A DNA stretch of 64,000 nt from the NCBI RefSeq assembly GCF_006717075.1, contig NZ_VFQC01000001.1:3333501-3397500 (forward strand), read 5' to 3'. The notes beneath the pieces are model-generated. The model did no database searches. It was not told where the DNA came from and was given only the letters and a program-made list of their open reading frames with translations. Shown here in pieces: positions 1 to 8,428 of this stretch. The position numbers were made by a program, and so were the translations under genes. The stretch comes from Haloactinospora alba (GTDB lineage Bacteria > Actinomycetota > Actinomycetes > Streptosporangiales > Streptosporangiaceae). The stretch's first letter is position 1, and every line of letters starts with the position of its first letter.

Positions 1-159
1 CCCGTCCAGGGCTGCACGCACCCACTGCCGGGCGAGGGGATCGAGCGGGGCCTCGGCCAGCCGCGCCAGGGCCTCTTGCAGCGCCCCGGCCCCACCGCTC
101 TCCCCTTCCGGTTCCGTCTCGGAGGAGGCACCAGGGACCGTTGTCACCGTCGTCACCAC
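1..159 (-). CDS. N-terminal fragment, probable Wadjet nuclease subunit JetD (TIGR02679-like)
   Basis: The start of a minus-strand gene that continues beyond the left edge; about 50 residues are visible. Adjacent GTG codons at 159 and 156 and further ones downstream could start it, and no SD is convincing. The visible residues are a Thr/Glu/Gly-rich stretch followed by a helix (motif EALARLAEAPLDPLARQW), with no diagnostic motif. The assignment rests on position: in this gene family the order is jetA-jetB-jetC-jetD, and this fragment lies immediately downstream of jetC on the same strand. JetD is the toprim-type nuclease that cuts plasmid DNA once the JetABC SMC complex has engaged it. An unrelated gene cannot be excluded. 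Confidence 0.4.
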   Translation of the reverse strand, partial: MVTTVTTVPGASSETEPEGESGGAGALQEALARLAEAPLDPLARQWVRAALDG

Positions 160-240
160 ACCACGTCTCGTTGTTGACGTTGCCTTGGCAGGCTAGCGTC
201 CGTTCGATGGGCGCCCGTCCCACCACGCTGCGCCCCAGCA

Positions 241-342
241 CCGCCCGGCCGCGTTCCCGTCAGTCGGCAGGGGATCCGCTCCGCCCCCTCCCCGGCCGTG
301 CCGGCGCAGCGCCGGACGCACCGCCCGTCGCGAACAGCGTCC
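241..342 (-). repeat. Dispersed hairpin-bearing intergenic repeat, copy A
   Basis: This 102-bp element lies in the gap between jetC and the presumed jetD. Read on the minus strand it begins with the inverted repeat GGACGC...GCGTCC (314-342) and ends in GACGGGAACGCGGCCGGGCGG minus its last base or so (241-261). The same two blocks at almost the same spacing occur at 20491-20594 on the plus strand, and the first part occurs again at 46247-46316. No protein is encoded here. Confidence 0.6.
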
Positions 343-422
343 ACCGGACCGACCCTAGAACAGGACGCGCCAGCTCCGACATCCTCCCAGCCGCCACGGG
401 GGCCGCTACCGGATGGGCTCCC

Positions 423-3400
423 CTACACCCCCACGAGGCGGCGCCTGCTGCCGTCCCAGGTGAAGTGCAACGTGGCGATGCCGGGTGTGGTGGGATCCCG
501 CAGGCACTCGTATATGTGCAGGCTCGGAACGTTGGAGAAGCATCCCCAGACGCGTTCGGAGGTCAGCACGAAGTCCAGATCCAACTCCACGAGCAGCCCG
601 AGCAGGCGCCCGTGGGTGGGCTCGTCGACCTTGGCGAACGCGTCGTCGAGCAGGATCAGACGCGGCGCTTCCGGCGCCTGGGCGGCGAGCGAGTCGAACT
701 GCGCCGCCGCGGCGGCGAACAGCACCAGGTAGGCCACGACCCGCTGTTCTCCCTGGCTGAGCGCCGTCCGGTGGCTGAGCTTGCGTTCCCGCTCCGGACG
801 GGCGGCGTCCGTGACGTAGACGGTGAAGGCGAACCACGACCGGTAGTCCAGGGCGGTACGCAGTTGGGCACCGGAGGTGGCCGCCGGGTCCATCCGGCGG
901 ATCGCCTCGATACAACGCCGCAGCGCGTCGCGCAGCCGCGTCGTTTCCACTCTGGTGCGCTGCTCGGGAGACCGGGCCAGCAGGGGCACCACAGCCTGGA
1001 TGTCCTCGTCCGCGTCGGGAGCCAGACGCCAGTCCAGCCGCACCCCCAGCCCCTGGGAGGTGGTGACCTCGCCCAGGACCCGGTTCATCGTGGCGACGAG
1101 CTGCTTCGCCTCCTCGATCTGTTGGGACAGGTGCGCGGCGAGCTCCCCGAGGAGGTGGCGTTCGAACGCCTCCTCCTCCCGCAGGAGGGCGGTCTCGTCC
1201 GCGTGGGCTATGGCGCGGTCCACGTGGGCGGCGTAGGCGGTGACGTCGTGCGCGCCGTCGTCGTCGTGCACGATGACACGTTTGATCCCGTTGACCTCGG
1301 TGAGTTCGGTGCGCGCCCCGGCGGCCCCGTCCCCGGCGAGGGCGGTGTGCAGCTCCTCGCGGCGGCGCAGGAGCTCGCTGCTGTCCACACTGGCCTCGCC
1401 GGTCGTTGCGGTGCCCTCCTCCGGGTGCTCCTCCGCCCGGGGGGTGAGCTCGCTCTCCAGTGCCGACAGCACGGTGTCCACGGCCCGTACCCGACTGTCG
1501 AGGGTGGCGTCCTCGGCGTCGATGCCGGCCCCGTTCTCGGAAAGGGGCTCCTCGATCCCGGTGATACCGGCGGCCTCCAACAGGGCGGGGTCGGGGCTTC
1601 CGGAGGTGTCGTGCAGTGTCCGGACCAGCCGCTCCCCGACGGCGAGCGCGCGCCGGGCCTGTTCGGCGCGTTCGGACACGGCGGTGTCCAGCCGGGTTTC
1701 GGCGGCCACCCGGTCGTCCCGGGCCCGCTGCGCGTCGCGTTCCAGCTCGGGAAGGCGGTCGTCGGCCCCGCCCATCCGCCCGCGCACCTGCTCCACGGCG
1801 GTGGCGACCTGTTCCGGGGCGGCGTTGCGCGCGCGGTCGGTGAGCTCGGTCTCCCGACGCACACTGATCATGTCCCCGATCGCCGCTGTGCGGGCGTCCT
1901 CGGCGATGGCGCGTTCACCGCGCGCCCGTTCCCACTCCTCGCTGTGCTGCCGGTACTCCTCCAACAGTACGGCCAGCGACTCCAACGCGCGTTTCGCCGC
2001 CGCGATCCGGATCCGCAGCTTCTCCGCGGCGGTGGCGGTCGCCGCGAGCCCCGCGGCGTCGGTGGGCATACTGTTGTCCTGTGCGGCCCGCGCGACCCGC
2101 GCGCGCAGTTCCAGGACGGTGGCGCGTTCCCGTTCGGCCGCCTCGCGGGCCGCGGTGTGCTCGCGCTGCTTCTCGGCCAGCCAGGAACGGGCGTTGTCCA
2201 GCGCTGCCCACGCCGACACCAGGTCCGACGGGTCCGGGATGTCGCGGGAGATGTCCACCAGCCTGGCGTACTGGCGTTCTATGTCACCGCGCCGCTCCTC
2301 GGCCTCGGCCAGCAGGGCCTCGGCTATGGCGATACGCCGGTCGACGTTGGCCACGTACCGGTCCCGGGCCTCGGTGCGGGCCTGCTCGCCGATGTACTCG
2401 GCGACGGTCTTGTGGTGGATCCCCGAGGCGACGCCGAGCCGCCACCGGCCGTCCAACGAGACGGCGCCCGCGGTGGAGGAGCCCCCTCCGACGGGCACGG
2501 TCTCCCGCCGGTGCTTGGGCTCGGCCGACTCCTCCTCGGTGGCGTCCGGCGGGTCCAGCAGAGCGACGGACTCCAGCAGCGTGGAGATGGTCTCGTGCGG
2601 GAGCTCCTCCGTGGGGACGGGGACGAGCACGTCGGACAGGTTCCTGCCGGGTGCCGCTCGCGCGGGAGCGAGCAGCAGGTCACCGGTCGTGTCCTCGGTG
2701 ACTGTCGCCCCTGCGGAGATCCGGCCCGCCAGCAGGCCGCTGGCCTCCAGCGCCGCTTCCAGGCCGGCCCGTTCCTCGGTGGTGAGCTCCGGGGCGAAGT
2801 CCACCGCGAGGTAGAGGGCGACCCCCGTTCCGTTCTCGTGGTTGTCCGGCGCCCATGCAGGCCGGGGCGGGGCGATGTGCTCGGACGTGCGGTTCTCGGA
2901 CAGCTCCTCGAGTTCGGCGGAGAGTTCGCGTTCCTCACCGACGGCGGTGTCCCGCAGGGTGCACAGTTCGGTGAGCAGCGGGTCCACGATGGCCCGGGCG
3001 TGCTGCTGCACACCGTGGGGTGTGTCCGTGTCCAGGACACGCATGGTGTCGTCGAGCGGGAGCTCGATGCGCTCCTCGATCCTGTCCAGTTCGGCGGAGA
3101 GGTCGCTCTGGGGGGCCGCCTCGCGCAAGCTCGCGCTCCACTCCCGTACACGTGACGCGTAGTCCACGCTGGCCGCGCTGACCGCCTCGGCAGCGTCCCT
3201 CTCCCGCGCCTGGGCGCTCTCGAGCGCGCCTTCCGCGACCTCGGCCTCGCCGAGCAGAGCCGCCTCCCGCCGCTCGGCCGCGGCCTGCTCGGTGGCCTGC
3301 TCGGCCAGCTCCGCTGCTGTACGGGAGCGTTCGGCGGCGTTGGTGTCCGTACGCGCCAGGCAGTCGTGGAGCTCGGCCAACCGGCCGCGGAGGTCGGCGA

Positions 3401-5015
3401 CGTCGATACCCGCCACGGGGGCGCGTTCGACGGCCTGTTCCACCCCCTCCAGGTCCACCTGGGTGACGCTCTCCCGTGCGGCGAGGGTGACCGGCAGCGG
3501 TTGCGGGACCTCCCCCAGTCCGGAGGCGTCGATCCCGCACTCCCCGGCGGCCTGGCGCAGTTCGGCGTGTACGTGCCGGAACTCCGCTATGTGGCGGTCG
3601 ATGGCGCTGATGTCGGCGGCGAGCCGCTTCTGGGCGTGCTCCTCCGTCGTGAGTGCGTACTCGGCGGCCTTCCACGCGGCTTCGGCGGACCGGATGTAGG
3701 CGTTGACGGCGGCGGAGCGCGCCTGGTGCTCGTCGCCGGTCGCCGGGGCCGTGGTCTGGCTTCCGGCGGAGAGGGTGGCGGCGTCCGAGGCGGCGGTGTC
3801 CCGGGTGCGGCGGAGCCGGTCCCGTTCCTCCTGCACGGAGCTCTCGGAGGCGATGAGCCGGTCGAGTTCGGACTCGAGGCGTCCGACCTCGGCGTCCCGC
3901 CCGTGGTAGGCGTCCACCTGTTCGCGCACCTCACGCGCCCGTTCCCGCAGGACGGTGCGCAGGTAGGCGCGGTAGTCGCTGAGGAAGGCGCCGACCTGTT
4001 CCCGGGCGGAGCGCAACGCTGCCAGCCGGGTGCGGGCGTCCTCGAGGTCGGAGACGTTGCGTGCGACCTGGTCGAGCACCGCCTCGTCCATGGGGGGCAG
4101 CGCCTCGGCCAGGACGGCGACGAGCTCTCCCGCTTCCAGTCGCTCCCCGATCGTGGGGCGGCGCAGCCGGTAGAGGAGGTGGATGAGGTTGCGGTACCGG
4201 ACCGGGTCGTCGATCCCGAACAGTTCCCGCATCACCCGGTTCCGGTAGGCCAGGGCGGAGTCGTAGCAGTTCCCGTCGCCGAGGGTCGCGCGCAACCGGT
4301 CGATCGGCATGGGACGCCCGTCGGAGACGAGTTCCACGTCGACCCCGACCCTGCGGTCCGTGACGAAGAACACGCTGCGCGCGTCGGCGCCGGGTGTCGC
4401 GGTGACGGCAGCGCCGACCGTGACCCACTGGTCCCCGTCCTCACCGGAGCGCACGAACTCGACCCACAGGTAGCCGAGCGCGGAGGTCTCCGTGGCGGTT
4501 TCCTCCGCGTCGTCCCCGTCCGCGGAACCGTCGGTGGCTTCGGTGGCGGTGCGGCCCTCGAGCATGAGCCAGCGCAGGCTGGTGCGGCTGGTCCCGGTGG
4601 TGTCGAGGCGGCGGGCGTCCCCGTCGAGCAGGAACGGGAGGAGCATCTCCAGAGCCTTGGACTTGCCGGTCCCGTTCCGGCCGCGGAGGAGGAGCCGCCC
4701 GTCGGAGAACTGGAAGACGTGGTCGTCGTACTGCCACACGTTCTGGATACCGGCCCGGTTGAGCCGGTAACGGGGGTGGGGGTTCGCGGTGGCGGCCACC
4801 TCGAGCGGGGCGGTGTCGGCCAGATCCGCCGTGTCCCCTCCGGCACGCGCGGCCGTCGCGGGCGGGGCGTCGTCCTGACCGTCCTCTGGGACCGTCTCGG
4901 TTCCGTCCTCTGGGAGCGTCGTGGTTCCGGCGGTCCCGGTCGCCGGTTCGTGGTCACTGCCCGCGGTGACGGGAGTCGACGGGTCCGCGCCCTCTGCCGC
5001 GTTCGCGTCGGTCAT
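423..5015 (-). CDS. jetC: Wadjet-type SMC ATPase JetC (TIGR02680 family)
   Basis: A large SMC/MukB-like ATPase, the motor of Wadjet (Jet/Ept/Mks-type) systems, which extrude and cut closed circular plasmid DNA. The 1530-residue product starts with about 80 acidic, probably disordered residues. The P-loop GRNGTGKSK is at 112-120. A very long Glu/Arg/Ala-rich coiled-coil arm pair follows, with the ABC signature LSQGEQ at about 1419 and Walker B LILLDDAF at about 1453. It is longer than the roughly 1350-1400 residues usual for TIGR02680, through the acidic leader and expanded arms. It lies 160 bp after jetB, whereas these genes normally abut. The ATPase looks intact, but its kleisin partner upstream is truncated. 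Confidence 0.88.
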   Translation of the reverse strand: MTDANAAEGADPSTPVTAGSDHEPATGTAGTTTLPEDGTETVPEDGQDDAPPATAARAGGDTADLADTAPLEVAATANPHPRYRLNRAGIQNVWQYDDHVFQFSDGRLLLRGRNGTGKSKALEMLLPFLLDGDARRLDTTGTSRTSLRWLMLEGRTATEATDGSADGDDAEETATETSALGYLWVEFVRSGEDGDQWVTVGAAVTATPGADARSVFFVTDRRVGVDVELVSDGRPMPIDRLRATLGDGNCYDSALAYRNRVMRELFGIDDPVRYRNLIHLLYRLRRPTIGERLEAGELVAVLAEALPPMDEAVLDQVARNVSDLEDARTRLAALRSAREQVGAFLSDYRAYLRTVLRERAREVREQVDAYHGRDAEVGRLESELDRLIASESSVQEERDRLRRTRDTAASDAATLSAGSQTTAPATGDEHQARSAAVNAYIRSAEAAWKAAEYALTTEEHAQKRLAADISAIDRHIAEFRHVHAELRQAAGECGIDASGLGEVPQPLPVTLAARESVTQVDLEGVEQAVERAPVAGIDVADLRGRLAELHDCLARTDTNAAERSRTAAELAEQATEQAAAERREAALLGEAEVAEGALESAQARERDAAEAVSAASVDYASRVREWSASLREAAPQSDLSAELDRIEERIELPLDDTMRVLDTDTPHGVQQHARAIVDPLLTELCTLRDTAVGEERELSAELEELSENRTSEHIAPPRPAWAPDNHENGTGVALYLAVDFAPELTTEERAGLEAALEASGLLAGRISAGATVTEDTTGDLLLAPARAAPGRNLSDVLVPVPTEELPHETISTLLESVALLDPPDATEEESAEPKHRRETVPVGGGSSTAGAVSLDGRWRLGVASGIHHKTVAEYIGEQARTEARDRYVANVDRRIAIAEALLAEAEERRGDIERQYARLVDISRDIPDPSDLVSAWAALDNARSWLAEKQREHTAAREAAERERATVLELRARVARAAQDNSMPTDAAGLAATATAAEKLRIRIAAAKRALESLAVLLEEYRQHSEEWERARGERAIAEDARTAAIGDMISVRRETELTDRARNAAPEQVATAVEQVRGRMGGADDRLPELERDAQRARDDRVAAETRLDTAVSERAEQARRALAVGERLVRTLHDTSGSPDPALLEAAGITGIEEPLSENGAGIDAEDATLDSRVRAVDTVLSALESELTPRAEEHPEEGTATTGEASVDSSELLRRREELHTALAGDGAAGARTELTEVNGIKRVIVHDDDGAHDVTAYAAHVDRAIAHADETALLREEEAFERHLLGELAAHLSQQIEEAKQLVATMNRVLGEVTTSQGLGVRLDWRLAPDADEDIQAVVPLLARSPEQRTRVETTRLRDALRRCIEAIRRMDPAATSGAQLRTALDYRSWFAFTVYVTDAARPERERKLSHRTALSQGEQRVVAYLVLFAAAAAQFDSLAAQAPEAPRLILLDDAFAKVDEPTHGRLLGLLVELDLDFVLTSERVWGCFSNVPSLHIYECLRDPTTPGIATLHFTWDGSRRRLVGV

Positions 5016-5175
5016 AGACCGTCCTCCGCTCCGTGCCGTTCCGTGCCGTCGTACCGGTCGCTACCGGTGATCGGGGGGTGCAGGGGATGGTGCCATTCTC
5101 CCGGATCCGGGGCGCCTCCCGACAACGGTTCCTCCGGCCGGTGGACGACACCGTTGCCGCGCTCCCTCTCCCGGC

Positions 5176-6396
5176 TCACTCGGGTTCCTCCGTTCCGGGG
5201 CTCGGTGGTCGGCCACCGTAACGGGCGGCGGCGGGACGCAGGCACCACCCCTCGTGGGGCCCAGCCGCGGCATCCCCGGTCCGTGCCGCCAGGCCGCACG
5301 TGTGCAGCAGGTCCAGTACCTGGTTCGTGGTCTCCCCGGGGTCGGGAACGTGCTGGGCGGCGGTGCGCGCCCATCCCCGTTGCTCCCCGCCCTCCGGGTC
5401 GGTGACCGCGGCGAGTTCCTGTTCCATCACCTCGGGGGGAACCGGCAGCGCATCGGTCGGGCCGCGTTCCGGGGCGAGCCGCGCGACCAGGCGTTCCAGG
5501 AGCACAAGCGCGGCGTGGCCGGTCGGGTCGGCGTTGGGGAAGACCGCGGCGCTCTCCCCACCGGTCTCACCCGGCAGCACCAGGGCCACGCCCTCGGCCC
5601 GGATCTCCGCGTCGCAGCCCAGCAGCTCCCCCAGCTCGGACACGGCTCGCCACTGGTGGCGGGCGAGCCGGGCGCGCTGGCGGTCGGAGAGGTCGGCGCG
5701 GTACACCACCGCGGTCTCGGCCAGCATGCGGCGTAGTTCCGTCTCACCGGCCGCGTCGTCGACCGGGTCGTCGTCGGCCATCGCCCCGAGGAAGACGGCG
5801 GGCTCCGAGGTGGAGGTCGGAGGGTGGGCCATCGCGTCGCGGGCGATGGCGGCGTGGACGCCGAGTTCCGCCTGTGCGGTTCCGTCGGTGACGTAGGCGG
5901 ACAGCGCGCTGCCGTCCACGGTGACCGCCCCCCACCAGGCGAGGTGGCGCAGCGCGGCCACGAGAGCGCCGCGTTCCCCCCTGCGCGTGTCCGGGTCGAG
6001 GTCGACGCCCGCTTCCGAGGCGGCCGCGCGCACCTGGGCGGCGAGCTGCGCCACCGTGATCCGGGGCGGGGCCTCCACGAGGACGGCGAGGCACAACGCG
6101 AGACAGGTGTAGGTGCGCGGTGTGAACGGGACACCGCTCGCGCGGCGGGGCGGTTGGGAGACGGGGCGGACCAGTCCGGCTTTCGCCAGTCTCGCGTGGT
6201 CCTCGGCGACGGTCAGCTCGTAGCCCAGTGTCCGGTGGAAGCGCTGGATCAACCAGTCGGAGTGCGAGCGGATGAGGGCGAACTCCTCCGGAGCGCGCCG
6301 CGCGGCGATGAGTGGACGGGCGAGGAGGCACCTGGCTGCGGTCTGGCGTTCCCCGGTGAGGGCGTTGTCCGTACTGGACGCCACGGGAGCCGTCAC
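5176..6396 (-). CDS. jetB: Wadjet subunit JetB (DUF2398/TIGR02678, KITE-like)
   Basis: A 406-residue protein of the DUF2398/TIGR02678 family. In the Wadjet SMC complex this is the KITE-type winged-helix subunit that bridges kleisin and SMC heads. Family features include the N-terminal stretch with LLARPLIAARRAPEEFALIR, the following RFHRTLGYELTV segment, and a central block with FTPRTYTCLALCLAVL. Length is normal and the frame is open. It starts 69 bp after the end of the jetA remnant and precedes jetC on the same strand. The C-terminal 30 residues are Gly/Pro-rich. No catalytic activity is expected of the family; its role is architectural. Confidence 0.82.
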   Translation of the reverse strand: MTAPVASSTDNALTGERQTAARCLLARPLIAARRAPEEFALIRSHSDWLIQRFHRTLGYELTVAEDHARLAKAGLVRPVSQPPRRASGVPFTPRTYTCLALCLAVLVEAPPRITVAQLAAQVRAAASEAGVDLDPDTRRGERGALVAALRHLAWWGAVTVDGSALSAYVTDGTAQAELGVHAAIARDAMAHPPTSTSEPAVFLGAMADDDPVDDAAGETELRRMLAETAVVYRADLSDRQRARLARHQWRAVSELGELLGCDAEIRAEGVALVLPGETGGESAAVFPNADPTGHAALVLLERLVARLAPERGPTDALPVPPEVMEQELAAVTDPEGGEQRGWARTAAQHVPDPGETTNQVLDLLHTCGLAARTGDAAAGPHEGWCLRPAAARYGGRPPSPGTEEPE

Positions 6397-6465
6397 CTCC
6401 TGGGTCGTTGTCTGTGGTGCGGGTTGTCGTGCTCGCCGTTGTCCGCTGGGACCGTCGGGAAGGGG

Positions 6466-7185
6466 TTACGCCTGGCGGGCCGGCCAGAGGTCGGTGTCCG
6501 GTGTCTCGGGCGGGTTCCTCTCCGCCGGGGTGTCGGAGTCGAACTCGGCCGGGTGGAACGCGTACGTGGTGGCGCGCAGGCGGAGTCCTTCCAGGGTGAG
6601 ATCCCCACCGGAAGAACGCAATGTGAGGGAGGCCGTCGGACAACGCTGGGCGTGCAGCCGGATTCCCAGCTCGAGGTCACCCGCCGAGACGGGGCCGCGG
6701 GTGGCGTCCTCGGACCCCAGCGCGGCCGTGAGGAGTTCCATCACGACCTGCGAGGCGAGCCCGGAGAGGTGGACACTGGCGTCCTCACCCGTCGGTTCGC
6801 GGAGGGCGCGACGGACCTCGTGGGCAGCCGAACGGCGCCAGTGGGCCGAGGCCTCCGCCTCGTCACGCAGGCGGGCGCGCTGGTGGGTGTGGTCCTGCAC
6901 CGGCGCGACGGGCAGGGCGCTGGTGGCGCGGGAGTCGGCGGTGTGCGCCCGGGGAGCGTTCCACCAGCTCGTCGTCGCGGCGGTCGAGCCGCCGCTCAGG
7001 CTGCCGAGGTGCCGGGCGCCGTAGGTGGTGAACGCGGCCGTGAATATGTCGTGTGCCGTGGCGGCGTCGGCGTCGTCGAACCAACGCGCCAGCTGCAGCA
7101 GTGCAGCACGGCCGTGGCGGGGGGCGGGGCGGTCCGCGCCGCCGCCCGGTGCTTGTGTCGTCTGCTGGTCCGCTGAGTCACCCAC
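6466..7185 (-). pseudogene. jetA: Truncated Wadjet kleisin JetA (DUF2397/TIGR02677), C-terminal half only
   Basis: The open frame encodes 239 residues, while DUF2397/TIGR02677 proteins are about 490. The recognisable part begins near residue 26 (RAALLQLARWFDDADAATAH, then FTTYGARHLGSL) and matches the C-terminal half of JetA, the part expected to contact the SMC head. An in-frame TGA lies two codons before the GTG at 7185, there is no SD, and I find no N-terminal half in any frame up to the secreted-protein genes at 7422. Loss of the N-terminal half should prevent the kleisin from closing the SMC ring, so the system is probably inactive unless a second jetA exists elsewhere. Confidence 0.72.
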
Positions 7186-7421
7186 AATTCAGCAGACTAA
7201 GGACCGTGGGCGACCGCAGCGCCCACCGCGGTCGGTCGCGGGCGGCACGGCACGGGACCAGGGGGCCGGTGAGCTGCGAACTCATACGTACTGTGATTTT
7301 CGTGCGCGGTCGCCTCGCGCGGCGGGGAGCACTTCCCCGGGCCCCGGCACGACAGTGCGGGTGGGCGGCGGCGCCCGTACGGACACCGCTGCCCACCCGC
7401 TAGGACCTGGCTCGGCCTCCG

Positions 7422-7694
7422 CTACTCCGGGATCGCGTCGTAGGCGTCCTGGGAGTCGAGGTTGGCCACAGCCGGGCCGTTGGTGCAGTCGCCCGTCTTC
7501 TGCGGCGAGCCGAGCGGGACGCTGGCACCGAGCACACCGACGTTGGCGTTGCACACCTCGATCGGTAGCACCTGCAGGTTCTGATTGAACTGCTGGTCAC
7601 CGCCGTGGTCCGACGCCTGCGCGGGTCCGGCCATCAGGACGGCACCCATCGCCGCCCCGGCGACGGCACCAGCCATGCACAGTCTGCGCAGCAT
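7422..7694 (-). CDS. Small secreted chaplin-like protein, copy 4 (most diverged)
   Basis: A 90-residue exported protein. A signal peptide ends near AQAS (about residue 28), followed by a short mature domain DQQFNQNLQVLPIEVCNANV with two cysteines 21 residues apart. I start it at the ATG at 7694, which has GGAAG about 10 nt upstream; an upstream start would add out-of-family sequence. It carries a 16-residue tail (ending DAYDAIPE) absent from the other three copies. The Q-V-P-x-x-V-C-N pattern and paired Cys recall chaplins (surface amyloid proteins of aerial hyphae), but the Cys spacing is longer than in classical chaplin domains, so 'chaplin-like' is inference. Confidence 0.65.
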   Translation of the reverse strand: MLRRLCMAGAVAGAAMGAVLMAGPAQASDHGGDQQFNQNLQVLPIEVCNANVGVLGASVPLGSPQKTGDCTNGPAVANLDSQDAYDAIPE

Positions 7695-7708
7695 GGTGGC
7701 ATCGCTTC

Positions 7709-7960
7709 CTAGTCGACGTTGGCGCCGACCGGGCCGTTGGTGCAGTCGCCCGTGGTCTGCGGCGACAGGATCGGCACGGCGAAGCCGATGGCGGCGCCGA
7801 CGTTGGCGTTGCACACCTGAGCGGGAACACCCTGCAGGTTCTGGTTGTACTGCTGGTCACCACCGTGGTGTCCACCCGACGCATGCGCAGGAGCGGCCAT
7901 CAGGACGGCACCCATCGCCGCCCCGGCGACGGCACCGGTGATCGCGAGTTTCCGCAGCAT
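7709..7960 (-). CDS. Small secreted chaplin-like protein, copy 3
   Basis: An 83-residue secreted protein with a signal peptide cleaving near APAHASG and a mature domain rich in Gly/His then Gln/Asn. Its two cysteines lie in VCNANVGAAIGF and TGDCTNGP. The SD GGAAAGGGAAGC lies just before the ATG. Its N-terminal half and upstream leader are base-for-base identical to copy 2, but the middle (AAIGFAVPI instead of VLGAAVPV) differs. It ends 14 bp before copy 4 starts, so the array may be transcribed together. Probable cell-surface role; not assigned. Confidence 0.68.
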   Translation of the reverse strand: MLRKLAITGAVAGAAMGAVLMAAPAHASGGHHGGDQQYNQNLQGVPAQVCNANVGAAIGFAVPILSPQTTGDCTNGPVGANVD

Positions 7961-8428
7961 CGCTTCCCTTTCCGAAAAAAACGAATGTGTGTGAGGTCGG
8001 ATATCCGTCGACTAGTCGACGTTCGCGGTCCGCGGGCCGTTGGTGCAGTCGCCCGTGGTCTGCGGCGACAGGACCGGCACAGCGGCACCGAGCACACCGA
8101 CGTTGGCGTTGCACACCTGAACGGGAACACCCTGCAGGTTCTGGTTGTACTGCTGGTCACCACCGTGGTGTCCACCCGACGCATGCGCAGGAGCGGCCAT
8201 CAGGACGGCACCCATCGCCGCCCCGGCGACGGCACCGGTGATCGCGAGTTTCCGCAGCATCGCTTCCCTTTCCGAAAAAAACGAATGTGTGTGAGGTCGG
8301 ATATCCGTCGACTAGTCGACGTTCGCGGTCCGCGGGCCGTTGGTGCAGTCGCCCGTGGTCTGCGGCGACAGGACCGGCACAGCGGCACCGAGCACACCGA
8401 CGTTGGCGTTGCACACCTGAACGGGAAC
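7822..8428. repeat. Exact 307-bp tandem direct repeat, period 300 bp
   Basis: Bases 7822-8128 and 8122-8428 are identical, with a 7-bp overlap. The repeat covers the 5' half of one secreted-protein gene, its complete leader and SD, and the 3' half of the next gene. It is bounded by a G/A difference at 7821/8121 and a difference at 8129/8429. Perfect identity extending through non-coding spacer indicates a recent unequal crossover or gene conversion, rather than selection on protein alone. Confidence 0.95.
8012..8260 (-). CDS. Small secreted chaplin-like protein, copy 2
   Basis: An 82-residue secreted protein: signal peptide to about residue 27 (APAHA), a short GGHHGG linker, then a domain with VPVQVCNANVGVLG and TGDCTNGP (two Cys) ending in TANVD. 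It has the SD GGAAAGGGAAGC. The C-terminal half, stop codon and 3' spacer are identical to copy 1, and its 5' half and leader are identical to copy 3, so it is the product of the 300-bp tandem duplication. The function is probably surface-associated, as for its neighbours. Confidence 0.7.
   Translation of the reverse strand: MLRKLAITGAVAGAAMGAVLMAAPAHASGGHHGGDQQYNQNLQGVPVQVCNANVGVLGAAVPVLSPQTTGDCTNGPRTANVD

Noticed and set aside
141-3155. A 1004-codon open frame on the plus strand, antisense to jetC (with another of about 680 codons at 3366-5405)
   Set aside because: Composition is Gly/Arg/Val/Pro-rich without any domain, and it mirrors the codon bias of the minus-strand ATPase, whose motifs are intact. 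Long antisense frames are expected at this GC content.
1-7185. Calling the Wadjet locus a complete, active system
   Set aside because: The jetA frame is half the family length and jetD is cut by the window edge, so activity cannot be claimed.
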